A DNA stretch of 64,000 nucleotides. It comes from a bacterium BMS3Bbin03. Its GTDB lineage: Bacteria; Zhuqueibacterota; JdFR-76; BMS3Abin05. The DNA lies in the NCBI GenBank assembly GCA_002898015.1, contig BDTM01000128.1, positions 1 through 64,000 on the forward strand. Reading direction: 5' to 3'. Under the pieces are notes generated by a model, which searched no databases, was not told the DNA's origin, and saw only the letters and a program-made list of their open reading frames with translations. Position 1 is the stretch's first letter. Each line of letters opens with the position of its first letter. Of this stretch, positions 26,499 through 36,180 are shown piece after piece. The position numbers and the translations under genes were made by a program.

Positions 26499-26657
26499 TT
26501 AGTCTTTCTTCTTGGATGGAAGAATTTTATACATGCCTGTGCCACAGACAGAGCACTTACCTTTCATCGCAGGGCGTCCATTTTTCATGGTCACTTGTTC
26601 TGCATCAACCATTTCTCGTTTCGCTTTACACTTTACACAATACGCAGTTTCTGCCAA
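26499..26657 (-). CDS. Small zinc-ribbon protein, DUF5679-like
   Basis: A 52-residue frame with TTG start: it begins MAETAYCVKCKAKREM, has CxxC pairs at Cys7/Cys10 and Cys35/Cys38 (CSVCG), and a lysine-rich tail. The spacing fits a single zinc ribbon of the DUF5679 family; the role is unknown. The start is fixed by an unusually long Shine-Dalgarno sequence on the minus strand (GGAGGTGATCC), complementary to the entire 16S 3' tail. It has its own promoter and terminator, suggesting a highly expressed single-gene transcript. Confidence 0.85.
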   Translation of the reverse strand: MAETAYCVKCKAKREMVDAEQVTMKNGRPAMKGKCSVCGTGMYKILPSKKKD

Positions 26658-26735
26658 GAGGATCACCTCCTTTCCAAAAAGACTTCACTTAATCCGGGTT
26701 ATTCTGAAAAAAATGTAAATTTATGCCATACAAAT

Positions 26736-26764
26736 ATGATATTTTTTAAATAGAAAATCAACAA
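26736..26764 (-). promoter_or_regulatory. Sigma-70 promoter of the zinc-ribbon gene
   Basis: Minus strand TTGTTG (26764-26759), 17-bp A/T-rich spacer, TATCAT (26741-26736). It ends about 80 bp upstream of the TTG start. Confidence 0.55.
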
Positions 26765-26780
26765 CTTTTTTCATTTTTTA

Positions 26781-27407
26781 TTAAAATATGAAAATTTTTA
26801 CTCCCGTTCCGATAAAAAGCCCGCCTACACTCTGGGTTTGAAGCGCCGTATTGCCGTAAAGTCCCGCAGAATTTAAGTCCATTTCAAATGAAAGCGAGAC
26901 GGAATTTGTCCAGAAATGTTCAAATCCAATCTCGATGTAAAATCCTCTGGGATTGACTTTCCCGGAATGCCCGCCAATTTCACGCAGAAAAGTGCCGTTT
27001 TTTTCTTCAATCCGGAAAAGAGCCAGACCAAATCCCATAAAGGTGCGGGATTTTCCCGAGAAGCCCCGGGAATATCGGCGGAAACCGAATTCCAGCCATT
27101 GCTGGCGCCACGATTTTGCAGGCGTCTGCTGAGCCGTGCGCTTTCTGGTAAATTGACTCCCTTTAATAATCAGATACGCAGACGGTGAAAGCCCGAAGCC
27201 AAGCTGCGGCTGGGGGAGAAAAATCCAAGCCGAACCGTAGTAACGGCTAAAATGACGGGCCGAAATTCGAAAAAATCCGGACGACCCGCCAATAAAAAAC
27301 CGATGCGGCGGCGGAACCTTTGCAAAAGCAGCGTCTGCAGAAAAGAAAGTGAAAAATAAAATCAGTGTTAAAAGAGAGACGGTGAAAAAATGAGTTTGCC
27401 GCTTCAC
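26781..27407 (-). CDS. Small outer-membrane beta-barrel-like protein
   Basis: A 208-residue secreted protein. The signal peptide covers residues 1-29 (LLTLILFFTFFSADAAFA). The rest alternates polar and hydrophobic residues in short strands rich in Gly, Phe and Tyr (FIGGSSGFFRISARHFSRYYG, FYIEIGFEHFW, GGLFIGTGVKIFIF) and ends in phenylalanine, all typical of an eight-stranded outer-membrane barrel. I do not recognise a specific family and assign no function. Confidence 0.65.
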   Translation of the reverse strand: MKRQTHFFTVSLLTLILFFTFFSADAAFAKVPPPHRFFIGGSSGFFRISARHFSRYYGSAWIFLPQPQLGFGLSPSAYLIIKGSQFTRKRTAQQTPAKSWRQQWLEFGFRRYSRGFSGKSRTFMGFGLALFRIEEKNGTFLREIGGHSGKVNPRGFYIEIGFEHFWTNSVSLSFEMDLNSAGLYGNTALQTQSVGGLFIGTGVKIFIF

Positions 27408-27459
27408 CTTTGAGTGCTCCGTATTTGAGACCGGTTTTGAAGTTTTTAAAGAAGATCCA

Positions 27460-27479
27460 CCTGATGGTGAACCATCAGG
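27460..27479. repeat. Dispersed 20-bp palindrome, copy 1
   Basis: CCTGATGGTGAACCATCAGG: 9-bp arms around GA, followed by CTAA. The identical sequence, including CTAA, recurs at 38277-38296. This copy overlaps the stop codon of the VanZ-like gene. Confidence 0.75.
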
Positions 27480-27870
27480 CTAAAAAATGGCGGAAACGAT
27501 CTTCGATTTTCTTCCAGTAAAAAAACAGAAAATATCCCAGTGTGATCCCCACGGAATCGGCCATCCAGTCCGACACGCTGGCGGTTCTCCCCGGCACATA
27601 AATTTGGTGAAATTCATCGGACGCGGCATAGAGCAGACTCAGCAAGATGGCAATCCATAAATTTCTTTTTCGATTTTCGGGTGAGCTCCCGTAATAAAAG
27701 GCGCGGACCATGAAAAAACTGAAAATGGAGTATTCCATAAAATGTGCGATCTTATCCGACCACGAGATCCCGATGTCCGGGATATGAAGGTTTTTCATCG
27801 ATGATAATGCAAAAATCACCCCTGCATATAAAATGGCGGGCAAGTAATAAAGAAAAAATCGTTTCTTCAT
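27475..27870 (-). CDS. VanZ-like family membrane protein
   Basis: A 131-residue protein with four hydrophobic segments. The family signature is clear: DEFHQIYVPGRTASVSDWMADSVG (about residues 85-108), followed by a last helix. VanZ relatives are small integral membrane proteins, some giving low-level glycopeptide resistance; most are uncharacterised. The stop codon lies inside a 20-bp palindromic repeat. It is located past the end of the heme operon, 154 bp away. Confidence 0.85.
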   Translation of the reverse strand: MKKRFFLYYLPAILYAGVIFALSSMKNLHIPDIGISWSDKIAHFMEYSIFSFFMVRAFYYGSSPENRKRNLWIAILLSLLYAASDEFHQIYVPGRTASVSDWMADSVGITLGYFLFFYWKKIEDRFRHFLA

Positions 27871-28024
27871 CGTTTAGGCGGTTCCGTTTTGTTAAAACAT
27901 CTTTTCTTGAAACACAAATCAGGCGTGAAAGTTCCCTGATGCGGCGTGTCAAAACAACATCTGCCGGGCAAAGCGGAAATGCATTCCTAAATTTTTATTT
28001 TCTCAGGGGAATGGGGGAACCTGT

Positions 28025-29020
28025 TCACAAATTTTCTTCGAAATAGCGCATGCCGGTCTTCTTAAATTCTCTTCCGCTTTTTAAAACGATAAATTCTGAA
28101 ATTCCGGTGGCGGAAGAGACTTCATCAATTAGGTGCTGCAAAACACCGGGGTTGGGTGCGTGAATCATGGTGTAATGGCTGTACGGCCAATTGGGGGCTG
28201 TCGCCCGCCGGTAGCAGTGACTGATTTGCGGGAATTCAGCCATGCGCCTGCCGGCCGCCGCGGATTTCTCCTCCGGTACCCGCCACACAACCATGGCATT
28301 CGATCTTGCCCCCATTTTTCGATGATTCAAAATGGCTCCGAATTTACGGATGACACCCGACTGTTTCCAGAATTTGATTTTCGTCAGAACTTCAGCCTCC
28401 GTGAGACCAATGCGTGTGCCGATCGTTTCAAACGGATTGGATTCCAAGGGAATCTCTTTCTGGATCAGGCGCACGAGCGCTTTATCGGTTTCAGAAAAAG
28501 AAGTTAGGTTCCCCTCCTTAAAAACAAAATTCTGTGAAGAAGATTTTGCATTGTTTTGGCCTGTTTCCGGATCCAGCAGCACGTTGAGCTTGTAGTATTC
28601 CACAACGGGTAATTTTAATGTCGATTTCACGCCCGATCGATTTTTTACCTTCTCCAGAAATTCATCAATTTTTTTCTCCGAAGAGACCGCAATCGTAAAC
28701 CATAAATTAAAGGTATGAAAACGCTCGTAGTTGTGGGTCACTCCGGGATGCCGGCTCACGTAATCCGCAACGGCCTCCAGATGCGCCGGTGCCACTTCGG
28801 CGCCCACAAGTGCGCTGACATATCCGAGCGCTTTTGAATCGAAATTGGCACTGATCCGCCGGATCTTTCCCCTCGCCAGCAGATCCGAAATCGTTTCAAT
28901 GACTTCCTGCTCCCCGCTTCCGCATGTTTTTGCCAACTGCAAATAGGGACGGGCCGCCAGCGGAAAATCAGTCTGTAAATCACCAAGCAGTTTTTTCTCT
29001 AATTTAGAATCTGTTGTCAT
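28025..29020 (-). CDS. ahbAB: Siroheme decarboxylase, fused AhbA-AhbB
   Basis: A 331-residue tandem fusion of two Lrp/AsnC-like units, each a helix-turn-helix plus ferredoxin-like domain: unit 1 about residues 1-155, unit 2 about 175-325. The domains resemble AhbA/AhbB and NirD/L/G/H, which remove the acetate carboxyls at C12 and C18 of siroheme to give 12,18-didecarboxysiroheme. Conserved-looking active-site stretches are VTHNYERFHTFNLWFTI in unit 1 and SHCYRRATAPNWPYSHYTMIH in unit 2. AhbA and AhbB are usually separate genes, so a single-chain heterodimer is notable. It is the last gene of the heme operon; its ATG overlaps the preceding stop (ATGA). Confidence 0.88.
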   Translation of the reverse strand: MTTDSKLEKKLLGDLQTDFPLAARPYLQLAKTCGSGEQEVIETISDLLARGKIRRISANFDSKALGYVSALVGAEVAPAHLEAVADYVSRHPGVTHNYERFHTFNLWFTIAVSSEKKIDEFLEKVKNRSGVKSTLKLPVVEYYKLNVLLDPETGQNNAKSSSQNFVFKEGNLTSFSETDKALVRLIQKEIPLESNPFETIGTRIGLTEAEVLTKIKFWKQSGVIRKFGAILNHRKMGARSNAMVVWRVPEEKSAAAGRRMAEFPQISHCYRRATAPNWPYSHYTMIHAPNPGVLQHLIDEVSSATGISEFIVLKSGREFKKTGMRYFEENL

Positions 29021-30132
29021 GAAAGGGTCTCCGTTTCCGGTTCATATGCACAATACGGATCTTCATTTAAAAAATCACCTGTCACCGCAAAGGCACGGGA
29101 ACGCGACCCGCCGCAAATGGAGCGAAAGGCACACCGTCCGCATTTGCCTTTTAACAAATCCGGATTGCGCAGCGCCTGAAAAATGGGAGAATTGCGATAC
29201 ACATCCACAAGAGAATTTTCTCGAACATTCCCCCCGCTTGCCGGCAAAAATCCGGACGGAAAAATACTTCCCGTGTGTGAAACGAACACAAACCCTTTTC
29301 CATCGTTGATGCCGGGCAAAAACCGGCCTTTCCCCGAATTTGTTTCCTGAATCAATTGGCTCACAGAAATATCCATTTCCTGCGCCATCTGTTGAATCAC
29401 CACGCGCCGGTAATGCGGCGCCTCCGTGGTTTTAATTCGAAAGGAGTATTGTTTGGAAAAATCGTATAATTTATTCAGAACAAGCTCATATTCATTTGCC
29501 GTAATCTCGTCTTCCGGTTTTCCCCTGCCAGTCGGAACCAGAAAAAACAGACTCCAGCGGGACACGTTCAGACCGGCCACCATTTCCGCCATTTCATCCA
29601 TCTTCTGCCAATTGAACCGGGTCACCGTGGTGTTGACCTGCAAATCCATTCCCAATTCTTTCACCCACCCGGCACCGTTCATGCACCACCGGAAAGAGCC
29701 TTCGACATTTCGCAGCGCATCATGGGTCTCCTTATCCGGCCCGTCGATGCTAATCGAAACACTTCGCAGCCCGGCATTCTTTGCGCGGTCTAAGTTTTCA
29801 TACGACAAAAGAGGGGTCCCGCTGGGACTCAGCCCCACGCGAAGCCCAATTTCACTGGCGTAAGCAATGAGTTCAAACAGATCCTCCCGTTTCATCGGAT
29901 CACCACCCGTAAACACAAACAGAGGGCGGCCAAAACGCCGAATTTCATCCAGAAGGCCGAACCCTTCCCCGGTGGTCAGCTCCAACGGATGATGCAGGGG
30001 CTGAGCCGACGCCCGGCAGTGCCGGCACGCCAAATCACACGCCTGAGTCACTTCCCAGATCACCAAAAACGGGGATTTTTCAAAATTGACACCCCGCAGC
30101 AAATCGCTCTTTTTCGGCATTGTTTCAATCAT
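29017..30132 (-). CDS. Radical SAM/SPASM protein, probable AhbD-type heme synthase
   Basis: A 371-residue radical SAM enzyme with Cys32, Cys36 and Cys39 (CDLACRHC) for the [4Fe-4S] cluster, FTGGDPMKR as the GGE-like motif, and a C-terminal cysteine cluster ([12 protein letters not shown], then a last Cys near PYC) for auxiliary clusters. By position it should convert Fe-coproporphyrin III to heme b by oxidative decarboxylation of two propionates, the AhbD step. However, the motif wording ([14 protein letters not shown]) is closer to a related radical SAM/SPASM subfamily, so the exact step is inferred from context. It overlaps hemB and ahbAB by four bases at each end. Confidence 0.75.
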   Translation of the reverse strand: MIETMPKKSDLLRGVNFEKSPFLVIWEVTQACDLACRHCRASAQPLHHPLELTTGEGFGLLDEIRRFGRPLFVFTGGDPMKREDLFELIAYASEIGLRVGLSPSGTPLLSYENLDRAKNAGLRSVSISIDGPDKETHDALRNVEGSFRWCMNGAGWVKELGMDLQVNTTVTRFNWQKMDEMAEMVAGLNVSRWSLFFLVPTGRGKPEDEITANEYELVLNKLYDFSKQYSFRIKTTEAPHYRRVVIQQMAQEMDISVSQLIQETNSGKGRFLPGINDGKGFVFVSHTGSIFPSGFLPASGGNVRENSLVDVYRNSPIFQALRNPDLLKGKCGRCAFRSICGGSRSRAFAVTGDFLNEDPYCAYEPETETLS

Positions 30133-31103
30133 TTTTGCAGCTCCTCTGCCGCCTGATGAGCAAAATAAGTCAGGATTAAATCGGCGCCTGCCCGCTTAAT
30201 GCCGGTCAGGATTTCCCACATGACCGTATTCTCATCGATCCATCCCATTTTGCCGGCGGCTTTGACCATGGCATATTCACCGCTGACATTGTAGGCGGCC
30301 ACCGGCCGGCCGGTCAGATTTCGCACCTCCCGAATCACATCCAGGTAGGCGAGTGCCGGTTTGACCATCACAATATCCGCTCCTTCTGCCAGATCGAGCG
30401 CCACCTCTGCCAGTGCTTCCCGCCGATTGGCCGGATCCATCTGGTAGGTTTTCCGGTTGCCAAACCCGGGCGCCGAGCCGGCAGCATCCCGAAAGGGGCC
30501 GTAAAAGCCGGATGAATATTTTGCGGAATACGCCATAATGGGAATCCCGTATGCACCGGTTGCGTCAAGCGCTTCCCGAATGGCCTTCACGGCGCCGTCC
30601 ATCATTCCGGAAGGCGCCAGCATGTCAGCGCCTGAATTGACCTGAGAGACCGCCGTCTTTCGAATCAAATCGAGTGTGGCATCATTGTCCACATCGCTGT
30701 TTCGGACCACGCCGCAGTGCCCGTGATCGGTATATTCACAGAAACACAAATCATTAATCAGCACCAAATCCGGAACAGCCTCCTTAATGGCCTGATTTGC
30801 GGTTTGAATAATTCCGGAATCATCGTAAGCGCCGGTCCCGAGCGCATCTTTCGACTCCGGGATCCCAAACAGAATGACGGCCGGAACGCCCAAACGGTCG
30901 AGTACCCGGCATTCTTTTACCGCTTCATCAACGGACATCTGAAAAACGCCCGGCATAGAAGGGACTTCTTTTCGAATGCCTTCTCCGGGACACACAAACA
31001 ACGGCGCGATAAAATCTTCCGCGGATACCTGTGTTTCCCGCATCATGCGCCGCAGATTTTCTGTCTTTCGCAGCCGTCTCGATCGATTTATTGGAAAAGC
31101 CAT
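30129..31103 (-). CDS. hemB: Porphobilinogen synthase (ALA dehydratase)
   Basis: A 324-residue enzyme condensing two 5-aminolevulinate molecules to porphobilinogen. Catalytic lysines are in [21 protein letters not shown] and [13 protein letters not shown]. The metal site [17 protein letters not shown] keeps three cysteines, pointing to the zinc-dependent type. Length is normal. It sits between ahbC (34-bp gap) and the AhbD-like gene, so early and late heme genes are mixed within one unit. Confidence 0.96.
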   Translation of the reverse strand: MAFPINRSRRLRKTENLRRMMRETQVSAEDFIAPLFVCPGEGIRKEVPSMPGVFQMSVDEAVKECRVLDRLGVPAVILFGIPESKDALGTGAYDDSGIIQTANQAIKEAVPDLVLINDLCFCEYTDHGHCGVVRNSDVDNDATLDLIRKTAVSQVNSGADMLAPSGMMDGAVKAIREALDATGAYGIPIMAYSAKYSSGFYGPFRDAAGSAPGFGNRKTYQMDPANRREALAEVALDLAEGADIVMVKPALAYLDVIREVRNLTGRPVAAYNVSGEYAMVKAAGKMGWIDENTVMWEILTGIKRAGADLILTYFAHQAAEELQK

Positions 31104-31137
31104 TTTACATTCCTTTTTGCTGTTTCTATTTCGGCCA

Positions 31138-32352
31138 TCATCCCGCAGACAATTTTTGCAGGGGTTCGACTTTCAGGCCGATTTCTTCGTCACTTAAATA
31201 ACAGGCCGGGTCCGGCGCCCACATGTCACCGGTAATGGCTTCGGCACGCACGCGCAGATTTCCGCCGCAGATATCCAGCCATTTGCATTTCGCGCAGCGG
31301 CCTTTTACATGCTGTTTTTTGGTTTTCAGTTTCATCAGAAATTCATTGGAGGTATCCGTCCAGATCCGGCTAAAGGGCTGCTCCAGCACATTGCCCAGAA
31401 CTTTATCCCGCCAGAACTGATCCGGATAGACGCTCCCGTCCCAGCTAACACTGGCGACGCCCACGCCGGAACTGTTCCCGCTGTTCATTTTCAGCAATTC
31501 GAGTGCATTTTGGGCCCGTGCCGGATCCTCCTTCTGTAACCGCAGATACAAATAAGGCCCGTCCGTATGGTTGTCGACGGTGAGAATTTCCGCCGGTAAC
31601 GCGTTGTCGTGCATCTTCTTCGTGCGGTCCATAATATAGTCCACCGCTTTTCGCGTTTCGTCGTGTGTTAAGTCGTCCTTCACTAATTTTGTGCCGCGTC
31701 CGGTATAAACCAGGTGATAAAAACAGGCCCGTGTGATACGGCGTTCTTCAATCAAATCAAAAATCTGGGGCAGGTCCTGCACATTAATCCCATTCATTGT
31801 GAACCGCAAGCCCACCTTTACACCCACTTCCTGACAATTTCGGATGCCTCTCATGGCCAGATCAAAAGCGCCTTTCATGCCGCGGAACCGGTCGTTCGTT
31901 TCACGCATGCCGTCCAAACTGATTCCCACGTAAGACACACCCATTTCTTTCAGGCGATGCGCCACTGTTTTCGTAATTAATGTGCCGTTTGTTGAAAAGA
32001 CCGTGCGAATTCCTTTGCGGATTGAATACTCCGTCAGTTCAAAGATGTCTTCCCGGCGGAACGGCTCCCCGCCTGAAAAAAGAAGTACGGGTACCCTAAA
32101 TTCCGCCAGATCATCTATAAATGATTTTCCCTGCTCGGTTGTCATTTCCCCCCGGTAGTCGACATCCTGAGATTTTGAGTAGCAGTGAATACAGTGGAGA
32201 TTACAGCGCCGGGTGACGTTCCAGACGACAATCGGTTTTTTATCCAGCGAGAACTGCAATAAATTCGCCGGCATCTTACCTGATTTCCGTCCGTAACGAA
32301 GCGGATCGGACGGCTCCACCGTCCCGCAGTATAATTTTGAAATACCTATCAT
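31138..32352 (-). CDS. ahbC: 12,18-didecarboxysiroheme deacetylase (AhbC)
   Basis: A 404-residue radical SAM protein. It starts [21 protein letters not shown], the family's very conserved N-terminus, followed by the cluster motif Cys50, Cys54, Cys57 (CNLHCIHC) and [11 protein letters not shown]. The C-terminal SPASM-like cysteines are [13 protein letters not shown]. AhbC removes the acetate side chains at C2 and C7 of didecarboxysiroheme to give Fe-coproporphyrin III. Its start overlaps the stop of the cobA-hemD fusion. Confidence 0.93.
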   Translation of the reverse strand: MIGISKLYCGTVEPSDPLRYGRKSGKMPANLLQFSLDKKPIVVWNVTRRCNLHCIHCYSKSQDVDYRGEMTTEQGKSFIDDLAEFRVPVLLFSGGEPFRREDIFELTEYSIRKGIRTVFSTNGTLITKTVAHRLKEMGVSYVGISLDGMRETNDRFRGMKGAFDLAMRGIRNCQEVGVKVGLRFTMNGINVQDLPQIFDLIEERRITRACFYHLVYTGRGTKLVKDDLTHDETRKAVDYIMDRTKKMHDNALPAEILTVDNHTDGPYLYLRLQKEDPARAQNALELLKMNSGNSSGVGVASVSWDGSVYPDQFWRDKVLGNVLEQPFSRIWTDTSNEFLMKLKTKKQHVKGRCAKCKWLDICGGNLRVRAEAITGDMWAPDPACYLSDEEIGLKVEPLQKLSAG

Positions 32353-33929
32353 GTGATTTTCCCTTTCTGAAATTTGCGCGTTTTTGCCCCCATCTCATAA
32401 GAAACAAGTGCCTTGACCAAGTCCGGAATTAGAAACTGTTTCGGCATGACGGTGGTGTGAAACCCAAAGCGCTCGGCTGTTTTTTGCGTAATGGGCCCGA
32501 TGCAGGCCGTTTTGACGGCAGAAGCCACCTGAGGAATCTTTTCTGCACCGATTAATTGGACAAACTTTTCCACCGTTGAAGAACTTGTAAAGGTGATCCA
32601 ATCGGGGAAAGCGGCCGGCTTTTCGAACAAATGAGCGGCCATTTCTCTTGAACGGCTGTTTAAAATGGTCCGGTAAACCGGCGCAACGGTGACAATTGCG
32701 CCCATTTGTTTCAACGTCTCCGGCAGCACGTCCCGCGCCGCTTCCGCACGCGCCAGAACCACCGTTTTGTTTTTGAGTGAAACCGTTTGAAAGGCTTCGA
32801 TCAGCCCTTCCGCAATAAAAGACGCCGGCTGTAAATCGGGGATTAATCCGTAGTTTTTCAGAGCTTCCGAGGTGGCGGCGCCAATGCTGGCAATTTGGAT
32901 TTTACCGAGCGCCCGAACATCTACTCCCGAATCGAACAAACGCTGCATCCATCTTTTGACGCCGTTGGCGCTGGTAAAAACCAGCCAATCGATCCTTTCC
33001 GGATGGGCTAAAACTTCATCCGCAGATTTCCAGGATTCCGGGTCGACAATTTCGATGGCAGGCAGAACAATTGCCGCCGCACCCTGCTCTCTCAGCAAAT
33101 CTGCCAGAGAGCCGGCCTGCCCCTGAGCCCGTGTGACAAGAATTCGTTTTCCAAAAAGCGGCTTTTTTTCAAACCAGGAAAGCTTCTCACGCAAATTGAC
33201 CACTTCTCCCACGACAATCAGTGCGGGCGGTGCCAGCCGGACGGCTTTTGCCCGGTCTGAAATGGTTTCCAGTGTCCCCACGAGTACGTTTTGGTCCGGC
33301 AATGTACCGTTCCGAATGACAGCCGCCGGTGTCTGCGGAGATTTCCCGTGGGTTATCAATTGTGCCGTAATTTTAGGCAATTGTCCCACGCCCATGTAAA
33401 AAACAAGCGTGCTTTTTTCCGCAGCCAGTGCCTTCCAATTAATATCTGAATTTTCCTTGGCAGGATCTTCATGCCCTGTGACAAACGTAAGCGATGCGTC
33501 CATGCCGCGCAGTGTCGCCGGAATACCGGCATAATTTAAAGCGGCTGCCCCTGCCGTAATGCCGGGCACGACTTCAAACGGAATGCCGGCCTCCCACAGA
33601 GCAAGCGCTTCTTCGCCGCCGCGTCCGAAAATGTACGGATCTCCCCCTTTCAGCCGCACCACAACCGCACGGGTTTGAGCTTTTTCGATGAGGAGCTGAT
33701 TAATCTTTTCCTGCCGAAGTGTGTGCTGCCCGGCTTTTTTTCCCACGTAAATTCTTTCCGTATGTTCGGGAACCCAATTCAGCAGTTCGGAATTGACCAG
33801 ATTGTCGTAAATAACCACATCCGCTTTTTTTAAGAGAGCCTGCCCTTTTAAGGTGAGAAGACCCGGATCGCCGGGGCCGCTGCCGATCAGGTAAACCGTG
33901 CCCGTTTCTGATTTTCCAGGAGATTTCAT
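32349..33929 (-). CDS. cobA-hemD: Bifunctional uroporphyrinogen-III C-methyltransferase / uroporphyrinogen-III synthase
   Basis: A 526-residue fusion. Residues 1-250 are the SAM-dependent methyltransferase (VYLIGSGPGDPGLLTLKG, RLKGGDPYIFGRGGEEA), which adds methyls at C2 and C7 to give precorrin-2. Residues 255-515 are HemD (KRILVTRAQGQAGSLADLL, DWLVFTSANGVKRWM, DWITFTSSSTVEKFV), which cyclises hydroxymethylbilane with ring-D inversion. Fusing the two commits uroporphyrinogen III to the siroheme branch, which fits an operon lacking HemE, HemF/N, HemG/Y and HemH. Both ends show four-base ATGA overlaps with neighbours. Confidence 0.94.
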   Translation of the reverse strand: MKSPGKSETGTVYLIGSGPGDPGLLTLKGQALLKKADVVIYDNLVNSELLNWVPEHTERIYVGKKAGQHTLRQEKINQLLIEKAQTRAVVVRLKGGDPYIFGRGGEEALALWEAGIPFEVVPGITAGAAALNYAGIPATLRGMDASLTFVTGHEDPAKENSDINWKALAAEKSTLVFYMGVGQLPKITAQLITHGKSPQTPAAVIRNGTLPDQNVLVGTLETISDRAKAVRLAPPALIVVGEVVNLREKLSWFEKKPLFGKRILVTRAQGQAGSLADLLREQGAAAIVLPAIEIVDPESWKSADEVLAHPERIDWLVFTSANGVKRWMQRLFDSGVDVRALGKIQIASIGAATSEALKNYGLIPDLQPASFIAEGLIEAFQTVSLKNKTVVLARAEAARDVLPETLKQMGAIVTVAPVYRTILNSRSREMAAHLFEKPAAFPDWITFTSSSTVEKFVQLIGAEKIPQVASAVKTACIGPITQKTAERFGFHTTVMPKQFLIPDLVKALVSYEMGAKTRKFQKGKIT

Positions 33930-35221
33930 TCTGCCCTCAGCGCCTCCAGCAAACTCACCGTAATTTTATCGAAGGCCATATCGAGATCTTCCGGCTGCAT
34001 GGCATGCGATAAAAACACCGTCTCAAAAGGCGACGGCGGAAAATAGATTCCTTTTTCCAACAACGAGTGGAAGAATTTTGCGTACAACCCGGCATCTGCC
34101 CCGGATGCCTGCTTGAAATTTTCAACCGCGGTGTTTGTAAAAAATAGCGTCACCATGGAGCCCACCTGGTTAATGGTCACCGGAAGCGACTTTTGGTGTA
34201 TCCATTTTTTCAATCGGGCGACAAAGATAGTCGACGTTTCATTTAATTTTAAAGGAATCCGGTATTTTTGCAGATAGTCAAGTGTTGCAAGCCCGGCAGA
34301 CATGGCCAACGGATTTCCCGACAGGGTGCCGGCCTGATAAATCGTTCCGGCAGGCGCCAGCGCATCCATCACATCACATCTCCCACCCACGGCGCCCACC
34401 GGCAGACCGCCTCCAATGATCTTTCCCAAACAGGTCAGATCGGGTTGGACGCCAAACAATTCCTGGGCGCCGCCATTTGAAAGACGGAATCCTGTAATGA
34501 CTTCATCAAAAATAAGAAAAATGCCGGCCTGCCGCGTCAATTCCCGGAGCCCTTTTAGAAACCCTTCTTTGGGGGGGACCGTGCCCATGTTTCCGGCAAC
34601 CGGCTCCACAATCACGGCTGCAATCTGGCCTTTAAAAGCCTCCACGAGCGATTCAACGGCAGTCAGATCGTTGTAAGGCGCCAGCAGCGTGTCCGAAACC
34701 AGGCTTTTGGGTACGCCCGGGGAACCCGGAATTCCCAGAGTGGCTGTGCCCGAACCCGCTTTCATAAGAAACGAATCTGAATGCCCGTGATAACAGCCTT
34801 CAAACTTAATAATTTTGTCTTTATTGGAAATCCCGCGTGCCAGCCGGACGGCCGTCATCGCGGCTTCGGTCCCCGAATTCACCATTCGTACTTTTTCAAT
34901 GGAAGGCACCAGTTCGACCACTTTGGCGGCGAGCGCCACTTCCGCCTCTGTCGGTGCACCAAAACTCGTCCCCCTCTCCAGCGCTTTTTGAATGGCTTTT
35001 ACGACCACCGGATGTCTGTGCCCCAGAATCAAAGGCCCCCAGGAACTCACGAAATCCAGGTAGCGATTTCCATCGGCATCGATGATAAACGGGCCGTCCC
35101 CTTTTTGAATAAACACGGGCGTGCCGCCCACAGAACCGAATGCCCGAACCGGACTGTTCACGCCGCCGGGGATAAATTTCTGCGCTTTTTCAAACCAGGC
35201 TTTGGAACGGTCGTTTTGCAT
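33926..35221 (-). CDS. hemL: Glutamate-1-semialdehyde 2,1-aminomutase
   Basis: A 431-residue PLP enzyme converting glutamate-1-semialdehyde to 5-aminolevulinate. Signatures: FIPGGVNSPVRAFGSVGG near the N-terminus, NSGTEAAMTAVRLAR, IFDEVITGFR and the PLP lysine in LGKIIGGGLPVGAVGG. ATG 35221 is preferred over a TTG at 35230 that would overlap hemC by four bases; both are downstream of AAAAGGA. Confidence 0.96.
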   Translation of the reverse strand: MQNDRSKAWFEKAQKFIPGGVNSPVRAFGSVGGTPVFIQKGDGPFIIDADGNRYLDFVSSWGPLILGHRHPVVVKAIQKALERGTSFGAPTEAEVALAAKVVELVPSIEKVRMVNSGTEAAMTAVRLARGISNKDKIIKFEGCYHGHSDSFLMKAGSGTATLGIPGSPGVPKSLVSDTLLAPYNDLTAVESLVEAFKGQIAAVIVEPVAGNMGTVPPKEGFLKGLRELTRQAGIFLIFDEVITGFRLSNGGAQELFGVQPDLTCLGKIIGGGLPVGAVGGRCDVMDALAPAGTIYQAGTLSGNPLAMSAGLATLDYLQKYRIPLKLNETSTIFVARLKKWIHQKSLPVTINQVGSMVTLFFTNTAVENFKQASGADAGLYAKFFHSLLEKGIYFPPSPFETVFLSHAMQPEDLDMAFDKITVSLLEALRAE

Positions 35222-35226
35222 CACCT

Positions 35227-36156
35227 TCAATTCCTTTTGTATCCTTTTAAAATTTCTCTTGCACTCTGTTGAAGCATTTTTTGAGCCAGAATTTCACCGG
35301 CTTTTTCCGGCTCTTCGACGTGTGCCACAACTTTTTCGCGGAGAATTTTCCTGCCGTCAAGGGAAGCCACCATCCCCGTCAGAATAATTTGATTGCCGAC
35401 CACCTGCCCCAGAGCCCCGACCGGCACATGACACCCGCCTTCAATTTGACGCAAAAATTCCCGTTCGGCTCGAAGTGCACCTTCCGTTTCCGGGTGAGCA
35501 ATCGAACGGACCAACTGCCGCACTTCCCGGTCATGGCGGCGCCCTTCTATGGCGATGGCGCCCTGCCCGACTGCGGGCAGACAAATCTCCGGCGGCAGAA
35601 ATTCCGTCACATAGGACCGATATCCCATTCGTTTGATGCCCGCCCAGGCGACGACAATTCCATCCCAATCGGATTCCTGATATTTTCGCAGCCGTGTGTC
35701 AATGTTCCCGCGCAGATTTTTAAATTGAAACTCCGGGCCGTATGCCAGAAGCTGTGCCTTCCGGCGGAGACTCCCTGTGGCAAGGCACGCTTTAGGCGGC
35801 AATTCTTTTAAGGTCCATCCATTTTGGGCCAGCAGCACATCACGCGGATCTTCCCTTTCGGTAAATGCCATTAAATCAAAATCTTCATGAATTTCAGAGG
35901 GTAAATCTTTGGCACTGTGTACGGCAAAATCAATCTCCCCTTTCCGCAGAGAACGTTCAATTTCTTTGATAAAAACGCCCGTATCCCCCAATTGGTCTAA
36001 CGGGCGAGTCTGCTCCCGATCTCCGGTGGTCGTGATTTTGACAAGTTCAATCGAGAGCCCCGGATTTCGATTAACCAGACGTTCTTTCACCCAATAGGCC
36101 TGCCAGAGTGCCAATTTACTGCCGCGTGTTCCGAGTTTGTATGTGCGTTTTAACAT
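35227..36156 (-). CDS. hemC: Hydroxymethylbilane synthase (porphobilinogen deaminase)
   Basis: A 309-residue enzyme polymerising four porphobilinogens. It opens with YKLGTRGSKLALWQAYWV; DFAVHSAKDLPSE carries the substrate-contacting region, and the dipyrromethane cofactor cysteine is in EGGCHVPVGALG. It lies 24 bp downstream of hemA and abuts hemL. Confidence 0.97.
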   Translation of the reverse strand: MLKRTYKLGTRGSKLALWQAYWVKERLVNRNPGLSIELVKITTTGDREQTRPLDQLGDTGVFIKEIERSLRKGEIDFAVHSAKDLPSEIHEDFDLMAFTEREDPRDVLLAQNGWTLKELPPKACLATGSLRRKAQLLAYGPEFQFKNLRGNIDTRLRKYQESDWDGIVVAWAGIKRMGYRSYVTEFLPPEICLPAVGQGAIAIEGRRHDREVRQLVRSIAHPETEGALRAEREFLRQIEGGCHVPVGALGQVVGNQIILTGMVASLDGRKILREKVVAHVEEPEKAGEILAQKMLQQSAREILKGYKRN

Positions 36157-36180
36157 TAATTGTCCGATACCGTTATATTT

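Noticed and set aside
26660..26674. Fragment of 16S rRNA 3' end
   Set aside because: Only the 15-base tail matches; it is placed exactly as the Shine-Dalgarno of a minus-strand small gene, with no rRNA sequence around it.
27917..27940. Hairpin ATCAGG/CCTGAT past the heme operon as its terminator
   Set aside because: Stem is only six base pairs and no T run follows on the minus strand.
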